NCBI GenBank assembly: GCA_007748055.1
Contig: CP036279.1
Coordinates: forward strand, 124,001-188,000
Reading direction: 5' to 3'
Length of the DNA stretch: 64,000 nt
Source: Kolteria novifilia
GTDB lineage: Bacteria; Planctomycetota; Planctomycetia; Kolteriales; Kolteriaceae
Below, one piece after another: positions 44,839 through 55,728 of the stretch. Positions within the stretch are counted from its first letter, which is position 1; every line of letters starts with the position of its first letter. Under the pieces are notes generated by a model. That model saw nothing but the letters and a program-made list of their open reading frames with translations. It searched no databases and had not been told where the DNA came from. Position numbers and translations under genes: made by a program.

Positions 44839-46491
44839 TTAGTCGGCGTAGACCTTCGTGTTCTCTTCCTCGATCACCGGCTCCTTCAAGGAATCGGAGA
44901 GCAGCCGCGTTTGGAAGCGAGCATCACCCACCCCCGTGCCGCGAACGATGATCCGGTAGATCGCGTTCGCTCGGGGAGCGAGCTTCTTGACAGGTTCGAA
45001 GACCACTTCCTGACCCTGCTGGGCGTGGCGAACCGGTCCTTGGGCACCGACCACTTCCATCTGCGGCGGAACCAGCGCCTGGATGACGACGTTGCTCGCC
45101 TCGAGCGAACCCTGGTTCGTCACCCGAATCTCGTAAGCGGTCTGGGCCCCGACCTCGACCGGATCATCGACGTCGATGACCTCGAGGAAGAGAGCCGCGA
45201 TCCCTTCAACCGTCGTGTCGATCTTGTCCTTCGCGGCCAAACCGCGATGAGCCGAGACCACCGCGTTGTGATTCTGGGTACCCGGCTTGATGGCGATACA
45301 CTTGTACGCCACCTGCTTGGTCTCGCCCGGCTGGATCGAGCCGATGAACCAGTCGAGTGTTCCCGCGGCGACGTCATAGCGTCCTCCGCTGGTGCTGCTG
45401 GTGTAGCGGAAGCCGCTAGGCAGATTCGAGGTGACCTTCACGTTGTTCGCGGGGGCCGTTCCCTCGTTGGAGATGTTCACGACATACTGAGCTGAGCGAT
45501 TCAGGTAGCGACGGCTCGGACCGTCGACCTTCACCGCGAGGGTCGCTTCGGTCACCACGACGACCGACTCGGCGGTCGATTCGAGCACGCCGTCCTCGGC
45601 GACCACCGTCGTGCGGATGACTTGGTTGCCTCCCTTGATCGCGGAGCAGATCACTTGAATCGCTCGCGTCTCGCCGGCGCCGAGGGTGCCGATCTCGAAA
45701 TGGAACTCCGAGCCACTCTCGTGCTTGAGACCATCGGAGAGCTGGGCGTGAATGATCACGTTGTCGGCGTTGCCGTCGCCGGGATTGCTGACCGCGACGG
45801 TGACGGGAAGGGAATCACCCACCATCACCTTCTTGGCGGCCGACTGAGCCACTTGCAGCTTCGGTTCGCTGACGCGAATGTGAGCCATCGAGGGGCTGGT
45901 CGCGGTCACGAGGGCTTGGCAGTTGAACTCGCCCTTCTCCATCGCGACGAGCTGCATCTGGATCCGGCGAACTTCCTGCGGCTCGAGCTTCCCGAAGCGC
46001 CAGGTGTAGAAGCCTTCGCCGCCGGCCGCTTGGGGCTCGACCGAGACGACCTTCACGCTGGCCGGGAAGGTATCCTTGACGGTGACGTTCTCGACCGTCT
46101 CCAGCCCGACATTGCGGACGACCAACTCGTAGCCGAAGGGCTTGCCGACCTTGATTTCGGACGGGCCGACCCACGAAAGGGTGACGACTTGTTCGGTTTC
46201 GCGACCGAGTTGAGCGGTCGTGAAGTTCGTCAGCATCGCCCCTTGAGGACTCTCCGGCTCCTCTTCCATCAGGCCGGGATTGGCGACCTCGAAGAGCGGA
46301 TTGACCGCGGGGGGAGGGGGCGCCAGATCTGATCCAGCACTCGGTTTCTCAAGGGCCACGCCCGCATCGCTGGGGAGCGCGAACACCGGAAGTTCAGAGG
46401 CGGGAATCTCGTCTTCGGCCCGCGCCTCGTTGCCGACCACCAAGGGAGTCATCATCATGACCACCCCGAGAAGCCATCCATGACACTTCAT
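44839..46491 (-). CDS. DUF11-repeat secreted protein
   Basis: 550 aa from ATG at 46491, preceded by GGAG at 9 nt. A signal peptide (WLLGVVMMMTPLVVGNEARA) is followed by a Pro-rich stretch and three or four DUF11-like Ig-fold repeats, each with a conserved N-V-G/N-E-G-T turn (PFGYELVVRNVGLETVENVTV, PVTVAVSNPGDGNADNVII, QYVVNISNEGTAPANNVKV, TAYEIRVTNQGSLEASNVVI). Such repeats occur in planctomycete cell-surface proteins and related bacterial wall proteins. The role is probably structural. A clear terminator follows it. Confidence 0.88.
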   Translation of the reverse strand: MKCHGWLLGVVMMMTPLVVGNEARAEDEIPASELPVFALPSDAGVALEKPSAGSDLAPPPPAVNPLFEVANPGLMEEEPESPQGAMLTNFTTAQLGRETEQVVTLSWVGPSEIKVGKPFGYELVVRNVGLETVENVTVKDTFPASVKVVSVEPQAAGGEGFYTWRFGKLEPQEVRRIQMQLVAMEKGEFNCQALVTATSPSMAHIRVSEPKLQVAQSAAKKVMVGDSLPVTVAVSNPGDGNADNVIIHAQLSDGLKHESGSEFHFEIGTLGAGETRAIQVICSAIKGGNQVIRTTVVAEDGVLESTAESVVVVTEATLAVKVDGPSRRYLNRSAQYVVNISNEGTAPANNVKVTSNLPSGFRYTSSTSGGRYDVAAGTLDWFIGSIQPGETKQVAYKCIAIKPGTQNHNAVVSAHRGLAAKDKIDTTVEGIAALFLEVIDVDDPVEVGAQTAYEIRVTNQGSLEASNVVIQALVPPQMEVVGAQGPVRHAQQGQEVVFEPVKKLAPRANAIYRIIVRGTGVGDARFQTRLLSDSLKEPVIEEENTKVYAD

Positions 46492-46796
46492 TCCGCTTCT
46501 CCTCGAAGGATTAGATCCCATCCGCGCGGGCTTGCCTAACCTGAACCGACCCAACGTTCAGCGCCTCGCGACCATTGTTTTGGATTGCGCCACCGGCTAA
46601 CCGGCGCTCATTCCACGTGGGACGGCGCTGGCTACATCGCGGCCCTATAAGCTTCACCTGATCGTCGTCAACCTCTTTTACTCAAGAGTCATCCCTCATT
46701 CGCCGAGCGCGGTAGCGACCATTCGCCACCCGTTCCGTAGAAATGGTTGCGAATAGTTCACGATCCACGGTTCCGAGAAGTGCTGGAAGGATGGCA
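46492..46796. other. Divergent intergenic region between DUF11 gene and ettA
   Basis: 305 bp containing the promoters of both divergent genes. A/T-rich stretches occur around 46665-46690 (CAACCTCTTTTACTC). No gene or repeat was recognised. Confidence 0.35.
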
Positions 46797-48469
<1,673 letters not shown>

Positions 48470-48473
<4 letters not shown>

Positions 48474-48685
48474 GGTCGTGATTGGCTAATTTATTGCCCC
48501 AAAACATCTTGGGTATCATGCCCACGCTCGCCGTGGGCATGCGTGAAAGGACCACGCTCGCCGTGGGCATGCGTGAAAGGACCACGCTCGCCGTGGGTAC
48601 GTGGGACACACCTGTGATTGGGCAGTCTCCCGCACGATCTGAGCGCTGGGATTTCATGGAACGAACTTGCCAATCAAGACACTAA
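48470..48685 (+). repeat. Composite repeat element, copy C
   Basis: 216 bp bounded by CTAG (ettA stop) and CTAA. The left end CTAGGGTCGTGATTGG and the inverse complement of the right end TTAGTGTCTTGATTGG match at 13 of 16 positions. Three units of 30 nt begin CACGCTCGCCGTGGGCATGC at 48523, 48553 and 48583 (the third less conserved). The distal segment (ATTGGGCAGTCTCCCGCACG, ATGGAACGAACTTGCCAATC) matches copies A and D. The unit spelling differs from copy A by compensating changes. Confidence 0.8.
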
Positions 48686-48701
48686 ATCGGGGCAAACGAA
48701 G

Positions 48702-49700
48702 TCAGAAGGCGGCCTCGATCGCGCCGACCTCTTGGCCGAAAGGATCACGGAACCGGACGCCGAACTCTCGGTCGATCGCCGTCCAGTCGATGTCTGGAAG
48801 GAACTGTCGGAGCAGTCGACCAAGGACGGCGGGATGGGCACGTTCGGAACCGTCGGCGATCTTGATCGCGATGCCGAGTCCCCGCTCGACAAGGCCCGCC
48901 GCGTAGACACCCTCGGCCCCCCCCTTGGCGATGAGGACTCCGCCGGCGTGCTCCATCACCCGAGAATCGAGTCGCCCCCTCCCGGAGACGAACCGCGGTT
49001 CGGCGAGCATCGCCTCCCGCACCTGGCAAGCAGCGGTGGCGACATCTTCTCTGCCCCCGACGTCACCGCTGGCGAGCCGAGCGAACGCCTGGGCCAACGA
49101 AACGAGGGGAATCCGAAAGGTCGGCACCCCGCAACCATCGATCGCGATTCCGATCTCGTCGCCGGCGAGTCCGGTCAGTTGTTCGAGTGTCGCGACGTGC
49201 TCTCTCTGCAAGGGATGACCGGGATCGAAGTAGGTGGCGATGGGCCAAGACCGGAGCCGCGCGGCGCTCAACATGCCGACATGCTTGCCGGAGCAGTTGT
49301 GGTGCAAGATCGACGGCGGCCGCCTCCAGCGACGTAACTCGTTGGCTTGATGGTGGCTGAATGGTGCATGCGTCCCACAGCGAAGGTCGTCCGACGAGAG
49401 ATGGGCCTTCGCGAGAAGCGAGCGGACCGCCGCCAAATGATCCGGTTCGCCCGCGTGCGAAGCGGCGACGATTGCCAACTCTCGCGACGTCCAATCGAAC
49501 GCGGACGGGCATCCCAAGCGTACACAGGTCATCGCCTGGATCGGTTTCGCGGTCGACCGGAGAATGGTCGGCGCGCGGGAATCGCCGAGTTCGAAGAGCC
49601 GCGTTCCAGCGGCATCGGCGACGACCAGATGGCCCCAATGTTCCGACTCAACCAGGTTGGACCTGGTAACCACGGCAAGACGGGAAGGAGCAGTGGCCAC
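48702..49700 (-). CDS. Asparaginase (Rhizobium-type L-asparaginase II family)
   Basis: 332 aa. Family motifs are visible: RSTAKPIQAMTCVRLGC near residue 48 (conserved S-x-K), VAASHAGEPDHLAAV, LHHNCSGKHVGML and IDGCGVPTF. These are hallmarks of the thermolabile asparaginase family distinct from EcAII. It hydrolyses asparagine to aspartate and ammonia in the cytosol; no signal peptide is present. It is convergent with ettA and divergent from rpsT. It and asnB would form an opposed asparagine pair in this genome, although they are not adjacent. Confidence 0.92.
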   Translation of the reverse strand: MATAPSRLAVVTRSNLVESEHWGHLVVADAAGTRLFELGDSRAPTILRSTAKPIQAMTCVRLGCPSAFDWTSRELAIVAASHAGEPDHLAAVRSLLAKAHLSSDDLRCGTHAPFSHHQANELRRWRRPPSILHHNCSGKHVGMLSAARLRSWPIATYFDPGHPLQREHVATLEQLTGLAGDEIGIAIDGCGVPTFRIPLVSLAQAFARLASGDVGGREDVATAACQVREAMLAEPRFVSGRGRLDSRVMEHAGGVLIAKGGAEGVYAAGLVERGLGIAIKIADGSERAHPAVLGRLLRQFLPDIDWTAIDREFGVRFRDPFGQEVGAIEAAF

Positions 49701-49735
49701 GGGAGTAAGTTCTCCACAGGAAGGACAAGGAAGGG

Positions 49736-49764
49736 CTGGTCATCGGCAAGAGCGGATCTATAAT
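49736..49764 (+). promoter_or_regulatory. Candidate sigma-70 promoter for rpsT
   Basis: A perfect TATAAT lies at 49759-49764, about 90 nt upstream of the rpsT start. The region 16-17 nt upstream (TGGTCA at 49737-49742) is only a weak -35 box. In such GC-rich DNA a perfect -10 upstream of a ribosomal gene is notable. Confidence 0.5.
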
Positions 49765-49852
49765 GCCTGTTTGCTACGCCAACCACAAACACTGATACGG
49801 GTTGGACCATCGAGTCGGTCCACCATGAAGGAACCGGGAAAGACAGCAGACT

Positions 49853-50134
49853 ATGCCGCACACGAAATCGGCCAAAAAGCGACTCGTCCAGAGTTTCGCC
49901 CGTCGTGAACGCAACCGCCACGTCAAGAGCGACTTGCGCACGCAGATCAAGCACTTCCTCAAGGCCATCAAGGAAGAAAACCTTGACGAGGCCCGGACGA
50001 ATCTTCGCTTGGTCTACAAGAAGCTCGACAAGTGCGCGGTGCGTCGCTACCTGCACCCGAACACGGCGTGCCGCTACAAGTCGCGCCTGACCAAGCGGGT
50101 CAACGCCCTCGCTCAAACGAAAATGGGCGCGTAA
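49853..50134 (+). CDS. rpsT: 30S ribosomal protein S20
   Basis: 93 aa, normal length. MPHTKSAKKRLVQS, RNRHVKSDLRTQIKHFLKAI and LHPNTACRYKSRLTKRVNAL are the S20 pattern, with three long basic helices. It binds 16S rRNA early in 30S assembly. It is a single-gene unit with its own promoter candidate upstream and a shared hairpin terminator downstream. The long upstream leader (about 90 nt) would allow feedback control of translation, but no regulatory structure was identified. Confidence 0.97.
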   Translation: MPHTKSAKKRLVQSFARRERNRHVKSDLRTQIKHFLKAIKEENLDEARTNLRLVYKKLDKCAVRRYLHPNTACRYKSRLTKRVNALAQTKMGA

Positions 50135-50193
50135 TCAGCGTCAAGCCAGCTTCCCGATCGTTCCTCGGAGCGATCGGAGCGATGACTCTCTTC

Positions 50194-50218
50194 AAGGGAT
50201 GAGGTTCTCTCATCCCTT
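50194..50218. terminator. Hairpin terminator shared by rpsT and the dehydrogenase gene
   Basis: AAGGGATGAG, loop GTTCT and CTCATCCCTT form a perfect 10-bp stem 60 nt after rpsT, followed by TA rather than a long T run. On the minus strand it overlaps the stop codon (50218-50220) of the convergent gene. It probably works in both directions. Confidence 0.75.
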
Positions 50219-51171
50219 TAATCGTAGATCACATCATTGACGACGTTCAGCGGACGACGCCCAGCCAGGGCATCGATGACTTGGCACGTCGACGTGTTGC
50301 GCAAGTCCGCCAACGACTCCTCGGACGTGAATGCGGCATGAGGAGTGACGATCACCCGAGGATGCTTGAGGTGCGGTTCCTCCATCGTCGGTGGTTCGGG
50401 ATCGTGTACGTCGAGCCCCGCCCCACCCACATGGCCCGATTCGATCGCGTCCAAGAGCGCCGCGTGATCGACCAGCCCGCCGCGTGAGGTATTGATCAAA
50501 AACGAGCCTTGCTTCATCTTCCCGAGTGTCTCGGCGGCGAAGAGATGGTGCGTCTGCTCCGTCAATGGAGCGTGAATTGACACAAAATCAGACGTCGCCA
50601 GTAGTTGATCGAACGGCACTCCCTTGACCGGGAGGTTACCCTTGTAGGGGGAACGGGTGTGAACGAGCACCTTCATCCCGATTCCCAATGCACGTTCGGC
50701 CAACGATTGACCGATGCGGCCGAATCCGACGATACCCAGCACCCGACCCTTGATCCGACGCATGCTGGGACCGTTGGAGAGGGAGTAGATGCCCTGCTTG
50801 GCTTCGCGGTCGAAGAACGCGACGTTGCGGGCAAAGGAGAGCAACAGGGCCAACGCGTGCTCGGCCACTTCCTCGACGCAGTAGGTGGGGACATTGGTGA
50901 CGGGGATCTTCTTCGCCGTGCAGTGAGCGACGTCGATGTTGTCGAGACCAATGCCGAGACGGGCGACCACCTTGCAGTCGGGGACCGCGTCGATCACGCT
51001 CGCGGGGATCTGCGCCCAACAGGTCATGATGGCGTCGACGGTGGCGGCGAGCGACTTGAAGGTCTCTTCACGCTGATCGGGAGCGACAACCAATTCGTGG
51101 CCGGCCTTGGCGAGCAGTTCGTTTTCGATGTCAAGATCGGACCACTGATAGTCGGCCAGTAGTACACGCAT
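50218..51171 (-). CDS. D-2-hydroxyacid dehydrogenase (CtBP/phosphoglycerate-dehydrogenase-like)
   Basis: 317 aa from ATG at 51171; GGAG lies 9 nt upstream, and the longer open frame upstream is not family sequence. The NAD loop is GIVGFGRIGQSLA; catalytic residues are Arg in NTSRGGLVD, Glu in HDPEPP and His in VTPHAAFTS. The protein lacks the ACT or ASB domains of long phosphoglycerate dehydrogenases. It reduces or oxidises a 2-keto/2-hydroxy acid; the substrate cannot be told from the sequence. It is divergent from secA. Confidence 0.92.
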   Translation of the reverse strand: MRVLLADYQWSDLDIENELLAKAGHELVVAPDQREETFKSLAATVDAIMTCWAQIPASVIDAVPDCKVVARLGIGLDNIDVAHCTAKKIPVTNVPTYCVEEVAEHALALLLSFARNVAFFDREAKQGIYSLSNGPSMRRIKGRVLGIVGFGRIGQSLAERALGIGMKVLVHTRSPYKGNLPVKGVPFDQLLATSDFVSIHAPLTEQTHHLFAAETLGKMKQGSFLINTSRGGLVDHAALLDAIESGHVGGAGLDVHDPEPPTMEEPHLKHPRVIVTPHAAFTSEESLADLRNTSTCQVIDALAGRRPLNVVNDVIYD

Positions 51172-51294
51172 GGTCGCGTTCTCCGGATGATAAACGGCGC
51201 TAGAATCGTCGCCGAAGCCCTCTGCCCGATTTAAGGAATGCACCGATAAGGGCAAGGTCGTACAACGGATCTTGAGACAGCGGCAACGCTCGGC

Positions 51295-53259
51295 TTGTCC
51301 GTGGCGCAGAGCAATGGAACCAATCTTATGCCACTCGACCTGGACGATGAATACGTCTACCGGTCCTATCTCTCGACCTTTCGCAACGTCTCCGCGTGGC
51401 AATCGGTCAAGATGGCGCAGTACCGCCGGCAAGTCGCGGAAGTCCTTGACGCGACCGAGAATCTGGCCAACGTCTCCGATGCCGAACTCCAGCGTCTGGC
51501 CGCTGGCTACCATCAAGAGGCGGTCAACGGTCGCGCCCTCGATTCCCTACTCGTGCCCGTCTACGCGTTGGTTCGCGAGACCTCCTGGCGTCTGCTTCGC
51601 ATGAAGCACTTCCCGGTCCAGGTCCTAGGAGGCATCGCGCTGCACCACGGCCATGTGATCGAAGCTTCCACGGGAGAGGGTAAGACGCTCCTGGCCACCC
51701 TTCCCTCGTTTCTCAACGCGCTGACCGATCGCGGGGTCCATGTCGTCACCGTCAACGACTACCTCGCCAAACGTGATGCCGAGGAGATGGGACGCATCCA
51801 CCGCTTCCTCGGGCTCACCGTCGGCTGCATCATCACCGACACCAAGCCCCAGGAACGGCAACTCGCCTACCGCGCGTCGATCACCTACGCGACCAATAAG
51901 GACCTCGGCTTCGACTTCCTCCGCGACCAGTTGCGCGGCAAGTCGAACAACTGGTTCTCATTCGGCAAGCGACTCGACGACCTCCGCGTCCAGAAGGTCC
52001 AGCGCCCTGACTTCCACTACTGTATCATCGACGAAGCCGACAGTATCCTCATCGATGAAGCCCGCACCCCGCTGATCATCGCCAACGCGCCGCCGGTCGA
52101 CGAGGAAACCGCCGAGGAGTTTATGGCCGCCGACGCGGTCGCCGCCGAGTTGGTCGAGGACATCGACTACACGTTCGATCGCAAGGAAAAGAAGATCGAA
52201 TGGCTCCGCGCCGGGGAGCAACGACTCACCCGACTGCTCGGCGGTAAACGAAGCAAGAGTGGACACCGCATCGACTGGCACGAGTCGACCTTGCGGGCCC
52301 TCAAGGCTCGCGTCATCTTCCACCGCGATGTCGACTACGTCGTCGAGAACGGCGAGGTCGTCATCGTCGACGAAAACACCGGCCGCAAGATGCCGGGGCG
52401 CCAGTGGGAGGAAGGCCTCCACCAAGCCGTCTCCGCCAAGGAGAAACTCGAGATCAAGGGCGAAACCGAGACCCTCGCCCGCACGACCTACCAGATCTTC
52501 TTCAACCGCTACGAGAAGCTCGCGGGGATGAGCGGCACCGTCATGACCGACGCTCTTGAAGTAGCCCAAGTCTACGACTTGCCCGCGCTCAAGGTACCGA
52601 CCAACAAGCCCTGTATCCGCGCCCAACTGCCCGACATGGTCTTCGGCAGCGAGAAGGCGAAGTTCGCGGCGATCACCCAGTCGACCAAGGAGATGGTCGA
52701 AAAGGGACGCGCCGTGCTCATCGGTACGCGCTCCATCGAAAAGAGCGAATTGCTCAGCCGCTTCTTCCACGATGCCGGCATCGAGCACGTCATCCTCAAT
52801 GCCCGGTTCGAGGAGCAGGAAGCGGCGATCGTCTCCCAAGCCGGTCAGCCCAAACGCGTCACCGTCGCGACGAACATGGCCGGCCGCGGGACCGACATCA
52901 AGCTCCACCCCGACGTCGCCGCCGCTGGGGGACTTCACGTCATCGGCACCGAACGCCACGAGAGCCGCCGTGTCGACAATCAGCTCGTCGGCCGCGCCGG
53001 CCGGCAAGGCGATCCGGGGAGTGCCCAGTTCTTCGTGTCGATCGAAGACCCGCTTATCCGCCGCTTTCGTCCCGGTGCCTCGCGCCGTCTCACCGACCGC
53101 TACAGCGAACAAGAGACCCCCATCGCCGGCGGAGGCATCCGCCGCTTCTTCGTCCGCGTTCAACTCTCCATCGAACGCATGCACCGAAAGATTCGCTACC
53201 AGCTCATCAAGTACGACCGCGAACGCGTGAAGTACAATCGCCAACTCGGCACCGAGTAG
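51295..53259 (+). CDS. secA: Short SecA-like preprotein translocase ATPase
   Basis: 654 aa from TTG at 51295; GTG at 51301 and ATG at 51328 are alternatives. The DEAD motor is complete: STGEGKTLLA (Walker A, about residue 125), IIDEADSILIDEARTP (Walker B), the cross-linking domain (PGRQWEEGLHQAV, YEKLAGMSGTV) and NMAGRGTDIKL, QLVGRAGRQGDPG. It stops soon after SIERMHRKIRYQLIKYD, so most of the helical wing and the C-terminal zinc tail of the usual 830-900-aa SecA are absent. It is probably an accessory SecA paralogue; a full-length housekeeping secA may lie elsewhere. Confidence 0.88.
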   Translation: MSVAQSNGTNLMPLDLDDEYVYRSYLSTFRNVSAWQSVKMAQYRRQVAEVLDATENLANVSDAELQRLAAGYHQEAVNGRALDSLLVPVYALVRETSWRLLRMKHFPVQVLGGIALHHGHVIEASTGEGKTLLATLPSFLNALTDRGVHVVTVNDYLAKRDAEEMGRIHRFLGLTVGCIITDTKPQERQLAYRASITYATNKDLGFDFLRDQLRGKSNNWFSFGKRLDDLRVQKVQRPDFHYCIIDEADSILIDEARTPLIIANAPPVDEETAEEFMAADAVAAELVEDIDYTFDRKEKKIEWLRAGEQRLTRLLGGKRSKSGHRIDWHESTLRALKARVIFHRDVDYVVENGEVVIVDENTGRKMPGRQWEEGLHQAVSAKEKLEIKGETETLARTTYQIFFNRYEKLAGMSGTVMTDALEVAQVYDLPALKVPTNKPCIRAQLPDMVFGSEKAKFAAITQSTKEMVEKGRAVLIGTRSIEKSELLSRFFHDAGIEHVILNARFEEQEAAIVSQAGQPKRVTVATNMAGRGTDIKLHPDVAAAGGLHVIGTERHESRRVDNQLVGRAGRQGDPGSAQFFVSIEDPLIRRFRPGASRRLTDRYSEQETPIAGGGIRRFFVRVQLSIERMHRKIRYQLIKYDRERVKYNRQLGTE

Positions 53260-53289
53260 TCCCACCGTTGGATCAGGGTTGTTTCGTGC

Positions 53290-54377
53290 CATGGGTGTCA
53301 TGCCCAGGCTTGCGTGGGCATGCAGAGAGACCTACACGCTTGCGTGGGCATGCGGGGAGACCTACACGCTTGCGTGGGTATACGGGAAAGTCATGGCAGT
53401 CGGACGATCGCTCGACGACTTCGTCACCGAGAAAACATCCACGACCTCAGTTCGACCACCTCGGCCGAGGCCTCTTGCGGCTGCGCCGCCCCGGTAGCGA
53501 AGCAACCGGGGGTAACCATCAAATCCTGGATGCCCGCGCTTGCGTGGGCATACGGGGAAGTCATGGCAGTCGGACGATCGCTCGACGACTTCGTCACCGA
53601 GAACACATCCTCCACCACAGTTCGACCACCTCATCCGAGGCCTCTTGCGGCTGCGCCGCCCCGGTAGCGAAGCAACCGGGGGGTAACCATCAAACCTTGG
53701 ATGCCCATCAAACCCTGGATGCCCGCGCTTGCGTGGGCATCCAGAGAGACCTACACGCTTGCGCGGGCATACGGGGAAGTCATGGCAGTCGGACGATCGC
53801 TCGACGACTTCGTCATCGAGAACACATCCTCGACCACAGTTCGACCACCTCGGCCGAGGCCTCTTGCGGCTGCGCCGCCCCGGTAGCGAAGCAACCGGGG
53901 GTAACCATCAAATCCTGGATGCCCATCAAACCCTGGATGCCCATCAAACCTTGGATGCCCATCAAACCTTGGATGCCCGCGCTTGCGTGGGCATGCGGGG
54001 AAGTCATGGCAGTCGGACGATCGCTCGACGACTTCGTCACCGAGAACACATCCTCGACCACAGTTCGACCACCTCGGCCGAGGCCTCTTGCGGCTGCGCC
54101 GCCCCGGTAGCGAAGCAACCGGGGGTAACCATCAAACCTTGGATGCCCATCAAACCTTGGATGCCCATCAAACCCTGGATGCCCATCAAACCCTGGATGC
54201 CCATCAAACCCTGGATGCCCGCGCTTGCGTGGGCATAGGGGGAAGTCATGGCAGTCGAACGATCGCTCGACGACTTCGTCACCGAGAACACATCCTCGAC
54301 CACAGTTCGACCACCTCGGCCGAGGCCTCTTGCGGCTGCGCCGCCCCGGTAGCGAAGCAACCGGGGGTAACCATCAG
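53290..54377 (+). repeat. Nested satellite array after secA (copy G)
   Basis: It opens with three 30-nt hairpin units (CACGCTTGCGTGGGCAT type; from 53305, 53335 and 53365). Five large units follow, each starting GTCATGGCAGTCGGACGATC at 53390, 53560, 53779, 54003 and 54245. Between them an 18-bp unit (CATCAAACCCTGGATGCC type) occurs 1, 2, 4 and 5 times, followed by another hairpin unit. Large-unit lengths are 170, 219, 224 and 242 nt, as the 18-bp counts predict (the 219 has one extra 30-nt hairpin). No protein is supported. Confidence 0.9.
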
Positions 54378-54437
54378 ATGGTGGCGGAGCAAACAGACGG
54401 AGGTCGGGTGGCAACGATCTTGGGGTGCCATCCATCA

Positions 54438-55424
54438 TCAGAAGACGACCCGCTGCACTCTGTTGTTGTTGCTGTCGACGACGTGAACCCGTCCTTGATG
54501 ATCGACGGCGAGCGCCCAAGGGTTCCAAAGCTCGCCGGGTTGCCGTCCCGCTTTGCCCCAGGTGCCGAGCGACTCCCCTTCGGGCGAAAACCGCTGAACG
54601 CGATGGTTGCCGTACTCGCAGACGTAGATCGTGCCGTCCGGCGCGACCGAGACGTCGTAGGGGTAGTAGAGTTGCCCCAAGTCCGACCCCTGCTCGCCAA
54701 TCACACGCAAGAGTTCGCCCTCGGGAGTGAACACCTGAATGCGGTGGTTGCAGGCATCGGCGACGTAAATCCGGTCCTGCTCGTCGACGTCCAGCGCCCG
54801 AACGCGTTGGAACTGCCCCTCCGCGGCTCCCCGACCGCCCCACTCACCGAGAATCTCCCCTTCCGGCGAAAGCTTGGTGATGCGTTCCTGCTGGATCGCC
54901 TCGGCGACGTAGAGGTTGCCCTGGGAATCGGTGGCGATGTCGCCGATGTAGCCGAATCGCCCGACCAGCGGCCCCTCCCCTTCCTCGCCCGCGAGGACGC
55001 TCACGAGTTCCCCTTTAGGGTCGTATTCGAGAATCCGATGATAGTGCGAGTCGGCGACGAGAAGATGGCCGTCGCGATTGAACGCCAGACCGCTGGGCCG
55101 TCCGAGTTCGTGGGTCGGCGTCGTCCAATGTTGCAGGAGTTCTCCCTCGGGCGTGAAGACTTGGATCATGGCTCGCATGTCGACGATGTGGAGTTCATCC
55201 TCGTCGTTGATCGCGATCGCCCTCGGCTTGGCGAACGTGCCGGGAATGAGTCCGCGCTCCCCCCAGACCTGCTCGAGCCGACCGGCGTTCTGGGCGTCCG
55301 AACAACCCGTCCACGCGATGACGATGCCGACGGCGAGGAGGCGAAGCCGTTGATAGGATAGACCTATCGAGTCCGGCGAGGTGGCCGGCCGACGGGAAGC
55401 GAAAATCGCGGGAAGCAACGCCAT
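54438..55424 (-). CDS. NHL-repeat lipoprotein-like protein
   Basis: 328 aa from ATG at 55424. The hydrophobic N-terminus (about 18-35) ends IAWTGCSD, a possible lipobox with an atypical -3 residue. Six NHL repeats form a six-bladed beta-propeller, with recurring FTPEGELL, FNRDGHLLVADSHYHRI, IYVADACNHRIQVF, IYVCEYGNHRVQRF and VHVVDSNNNRVQRV. NHL propellers bind proteins or other ligands at the periplasm or surface. The start codon shares CATG with the divergent Rieske gene, so the promoter of each must lie in the other's coding region. Confidence 0.88.
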   Translation of the reverse strand: MALLPAIFASRRPATSPDSIGLSYQRLRLLAVGIVIAWTGCSDAQNAGRLEQVWGERGLIPGTFAKPRAIAINDEDELHIVDMRAMIQVFTPEGELLQHWTTPTHELGRPSGLAFNRDGHLLVADSHYHRILEYDPKGELVSVLAGEEGEGPLVGRFGYIGDIATDSQGNLYVAEAIQQERITKLSPEGEILGEWGGRGAAEGQFQRVRALDVDEQDRIYVADACNHRIQVFTPEGELLRVIGEQGSDLGQLYYPYDVSVAPDGTIYVCEYGNHRVQRFSPEGESLGTWGKAGRQPGELWNPWALAVDHQGRVHVVDSNNNRVQRVVF

Positions 55425-55728
55425 GCCTGAGTTTGTTCGTGTCATGCGGGTGGAAGAATTGCCCCTGGGCGAAGTCCGGATGGCCGAAGCGGACCGAACA
55501 AAGGTTGCCCTTTGCAATTATGACGGAACGATCCACGCACTCTCAAACTTTTGCCCACATTTGACCGGCAATTTGGGAGAGGGAACCCTCGAGGAGGATT
55601 TGCTCGTCTGTCCCGAGCATGGCTGGCGATTTAAAGTGACGACCGGCCGCTGCGTCACGATTCGCGGCCAGTCCGCCCATACGTTTCCCGTCGAGATTCG
55701 CGACGGATGGATCTTCGTCGGCGTGTAG
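55423..55728 (+). CDS. Rieske [2Fe-2S] protein
   Basis: 101 aa, a free-standing Rieske domain. Ligands are Cys44-x-His46 in FCPHLTG and Cys63-x2-His66 in CPEHGWRF, the CxH/CxxH pattern. The residues around them resemble Rieske ferredoxins of the NirD/BphF type rather than the membrane bc1 subunit; no membrane anchor is present. It is an electron carrier whose partner is not encoded nearby. ATG at 55423 lies on GGAAGC and overlaps the divergent NHL start by 2 nt. Its TAG stop belongs to an inverted repeat. Confidence 0.9.
   Translation: MPEFVRVMRVEELPLGEVRMAEADRTKVALCNYDGTIHALSNFCPHLTGNLGEGTLEEDLLVCPEHGWRFKVTTGRCVTIRGQSAHTFPVEIRDGWIFVGV

Noticed and set aside
51958-53301. 447-aa frame antisense to secA
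   Set aside because: A shadow frame; the opposite strand has every SecA motif.
53268-54110. 280-aa open frame and several overlapping ones across the satellite
   Set aside because: All three frames stay open because the repeat is GC-rich and has few stops. The translations are repetitive, lack a ribosome site and change frame with 18-bp copy number only by keeping multiples of three.
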